Both the position numbers and the translations under genes were made by a program. The notes under the pieces are model-generated. The model was not told the origin of the DNA. It worked only from the letters and a program-made list of their open reading frames with translations, and did no database searches. From Ignavibacteria bacterium (GTDB lineage Bacteria > Bacteroidota > Ignavibacteria > Tepidaquicellales > Tepidaquicellaceae): a stretch of DNA of 64,000 nt. Where the stretch lies: positions 868,001 through 932,000 of the forward strand of contig JADJYU010000001.1 in NCBI GenBank assembly GCA_016719565.1, read 5' to 3'. Positions 62,426 to 64,000 of this stretch are shown here, in pieces. Each line of letters opens with the position of its first letter. Positions within the stretch are counted from its first letter, which is position 1.

Positions 62426-63814
62426 TTATTTCAGATATTCCTTTAGAAAATTATTTATAATTCCTGTAAACACCTTATCGTTTCCCAGTCCTGATCCGCT
62501 GTAAATTGAACCTGTAGATAATACTGCATTGTCTCCGATCTTTCTTAGGACAATCTCACCGCCGCCGTCTCCGTCCCATTCAGGATCACCTTCTTTATAA
62601 ACTTTTACAGTATCGGCAATTGAAGTATTCACTCCCTTTGCAATTACTTCAGTATTATGTGACATCCAGAAAGGAACCTTATCCGTCTCATCTCCGCATA
62701 TCGGAAAATCATTAATGCCTTTCATTCCGAAAAATTCTCCGTCATTTACGTTCAGTCCTGAATAAAGCCAGTGAGATGAATTGACAATTTTATACGGCGC
62801 AAAAGTGTGAAGACCTTTTCCCGTATATCTGACGCCGAGTAAATCCGATTCGGATCTGAGATTATGTCTCCACATTCCGCCCGTTTCAAGAAATCCCGAA
62901 TCAAATAATGTCAGATCTTTCCGGCATTCCATTATTGTATAATCATCATTCCATTTTACTTTCCAGTAGATCTGATTCGCGCCGAGCGATATCATCGGAA
63001 CGTTTTTTTCAAAAACCATTTCTTCAATGTTGTCATACATAGTCTCAGAAAAATACTCGCAGTGATAAGACATCACTATGAATTTACAGTTCAAAAACTT
63101 CTCAGGGTTTTGTTCGAGATAGTAATCCGGAAGTATGTTCGCGTTCTGACCTGCGTTAAACCAGTTGAATATATTCGCACAGACGTTTATGTCGATATGA
63201 TTATACTTATCTCTGAAATACTGTACTCCGGTATTTGGTCTTTGGGAAGAAATGTAATAAACGTTTGAAGAGTCGTTGTAATTATGATACAGGGATTTTC
63301 CGCCCCAGGGATTGTAAGCCATGAATGTGGCGAGAGGAGCTAATACTACGAATTCATTATTGTTATCAATGTCACCGACTGTTATCGTTAAGTGAAAAGT
63401 ATCTTTTGAATTCGAAAGCAATACATTGTAATAACCCGGAGTGTAACTGCGGTCAAGCATTATTTCATGAGTCACATTCCAGCCGCATCCCATCTCCGGC
63501 TGATCCGGCGATATGACCTGCTCCGTCCTTCCGAAATAAAAAGTGTCTTTGGGATCGTATGTATAAGGAGAAACAATTTTGGTAATGACAGCTCTTGATG
63601 AATCATCTTCACTTCTTAAATAGAACTTCACATTCTCATTATTGAAATAAAACATCTTATCGGTGTAGCCGTCAATCGAAGTCAGCTCCATTTCAGGAAT
63701 TTTCTCAACCGATACAAGTAAATAATATCTGTATCTGAAAAACCATACGAATATAAAAATTAAAAAAGCCGTGATCAGAATTGTAGTAAGCCAAATAAGT
63801 TTTTTAAAATTCAT
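62426..63814 (-). CDS. Membrane-anchored N,N-dimethylformamidase-like domain protein
   Basis: A 462-residue protein with an N-terminal membrane helix (about 8-31) followed by a soluble ectodomain. The middle carries FMAYNPWGGKSLYHNYND and SSQRPNTGVQYFRDK, features of the DMFA2_C domain of the dimethylformamidase large subunit, and the C-terminal part holds FIVMSYHCEYFSETMYDNIEE, a GGMWRHN segment and VLSTGSIYSGSGLGND. Such domains look like class I glutamine amidotransferase relatives of unknown substrate. The gene stands alone, converging on prfA with a 63-bp gap. A role in DMF breakdown is not implied. Confidence 0.72.
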   Translation of the reverse strand: MNFKKLIWLTTILITAFLIFIFVWFFRYRYYLLVSVEKIPEMELTSIDGYTDKMFYFNNENVKFYLRSEDDSSRAVITKIVSPYTYDPKDTFYFGRTEQVISPDQPEMGCGWNVTHEIMLDRSYTPGYYNVLLSNSKDTFHLTITVGDIDNNNEFVVLAPLATFMAYNPWGGKSLYHNYNDSSNVYYISSQRPNTGVQYFRDKYNHIDINVCANIFNWFNAGQNANILPDYYLEQNPEKFLNCKFIVMSYHCEYFSETMYDNIEEMVFEKNVPMISLGANQIYWKVKWNDDYTIMECRKDLTLFDSGFLETGGMWRHNLRSESDLLGVRYTGKGLHTFAPYKIVNSSHWLYSGLNVNDGEFFGMKGINDFPICGDETDKVPFWMSHNTEVIAKGVNTSIADTVKVYKEGDPEWDGDGGGEIVLRKIGDNAVLSTGSIYSGSGLGNDKVFTGIINNFLKEYLK

Positions 63815-63912
63815 AAAGTATGCGCGGAAAAATATTTGTTATTAAAATATTAATAACCGCGAATAAATAAAACATACATTAAGAATTTTATCTGAATAAA
63901 CACTACAGACAT

Positions 63913-64000
63913 TTATTTCAAAAGAAGCATGCGTTTAGTATCCTTTAAGATTCCGTCTGAGTAAAGAGAATAGAAATATATCCCGCTCGATAATCCGGTA
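63913..64000 (-). CDS. C-terminal end of a T9SS cargo protein (partial)
   Basis: Reading leftward from the window edge gives 28 codons then TAA at 63913: T-G-LSSGIYFYSLYSDG...KRMLLLK. This is the end of a type A sorting domain: (L)SSG(I/V)Y(F/Y)Y followed by the K-(R/K)-M-x-L-(L)-K tail seen in the other five cargo genes here. The rest of the gene lies right of the window. Confidence 0.85.
   Translation of the reverse strand, partial: TGLSSGIYFYSLYSDGILKDTKRMLLLK

Noticed and set aside
1..64000. CRISPR arrays, rRNA operons, insertion sequences, prophage genes, integrase
   Set aside because: None seen: no regularly spaced repeats with unique spacers, no transposase or integrase motif, and only one tRNA gene was found.

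Overview
The window looks like a chromosomal segment from a low-GC member of the FCB group, most likely an Ignavibacteria/Chlorobi-type organism. This is an inference from sequence character, not a search result. Six secreted proteins, one cut by the right edge, end in the type IX secretion (T9SS) type A sorting domain, and the five complete ones carry the N(Y/F)PNPFNP signature typical of Ignavibacteria and relatives. Clear Shine-Dalgarno sites are rare, several genes start with TTG, and many products are outer-membrane barrels or SpI/lipobox-tagged surface proteins, all as expected for this group.

Layout. 1-69 holds the first codons of a leftward nuoA-like gene. 241-314 is a CAT-anticodon tRNA. 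516-7460 carries rplY, pth, a membrane pyrophosphatase (hppA), rsmG and a DUF5686-type outer-membrane protein. 7577-11689 is a four-gene surface glycan cassette (flippase, two methyltransferases, glycosyltransferase). 11939-19337 has a trypsin-like/TPR protease, a large subtilase with a sorting tail, a lipoprotein, YkvA, YmdB and an O-methyltransferase. 19586-25295 is a small accessory patch with a broken Fic gene, a tight comEA/pilM-like/rsmD/coaD operon, a cysteine-less thioredoxin-fold protein and a RelE-type toxin-antitoxin pair. 25505-31933 runs leftward as dnaN-recF-dciA-gyrB-OMP-uppP, the replication-initiation-type block without dnaA. 32113-38784 is leftward: a YCF48/T9SS protein, a vWA-like membrane protein and two SurA/PpiD-like parvulins. 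38993-53595 is mainly envelope and secreted proteins (DUF4136, OM barrels, TonB receptor, sialidase-fold protein, rhodanese, CapA, HdeD, DUF3943).

53596-55079 is a 1.5-kb gene-free island of repeats: a 92-bp direct repeat with hairpins, a third related hairpin, about 20 phase-locked 21-bp units that switch sequence family midway, a G-free pyrimidine-rich tract, and a degenerate ACCCCGTAGGGGT repeat. Directly next to it, 55080-59582 is a leftward four-gene operon of two ATP-grasp-type ligases, a GCS2 (COG2170-type) carboxylate-amine ligase and an M29-type aminopeptidase. This is the best candidate for an undescribed system: a predicted non-ribosomal amide/peptide metabolite pathway. The window ends with a Fn3-like secreted protein, two small membrane proteins, prfA, a membrane-anchored DMFase-like protein and the tail of another T9SS cargo.

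Five loci (hppA, DUF5686, fic twice, relE, a small OM protein) are interrupted by apparent single-base indels, nearly all in homopolymers. That pattern, hitting an enzyme as conserved as hppA, suggests residual consensus error in a long-read assembly or MAG at least as much as real gene decay. All assignments are from reading the sequence; no database search was run.
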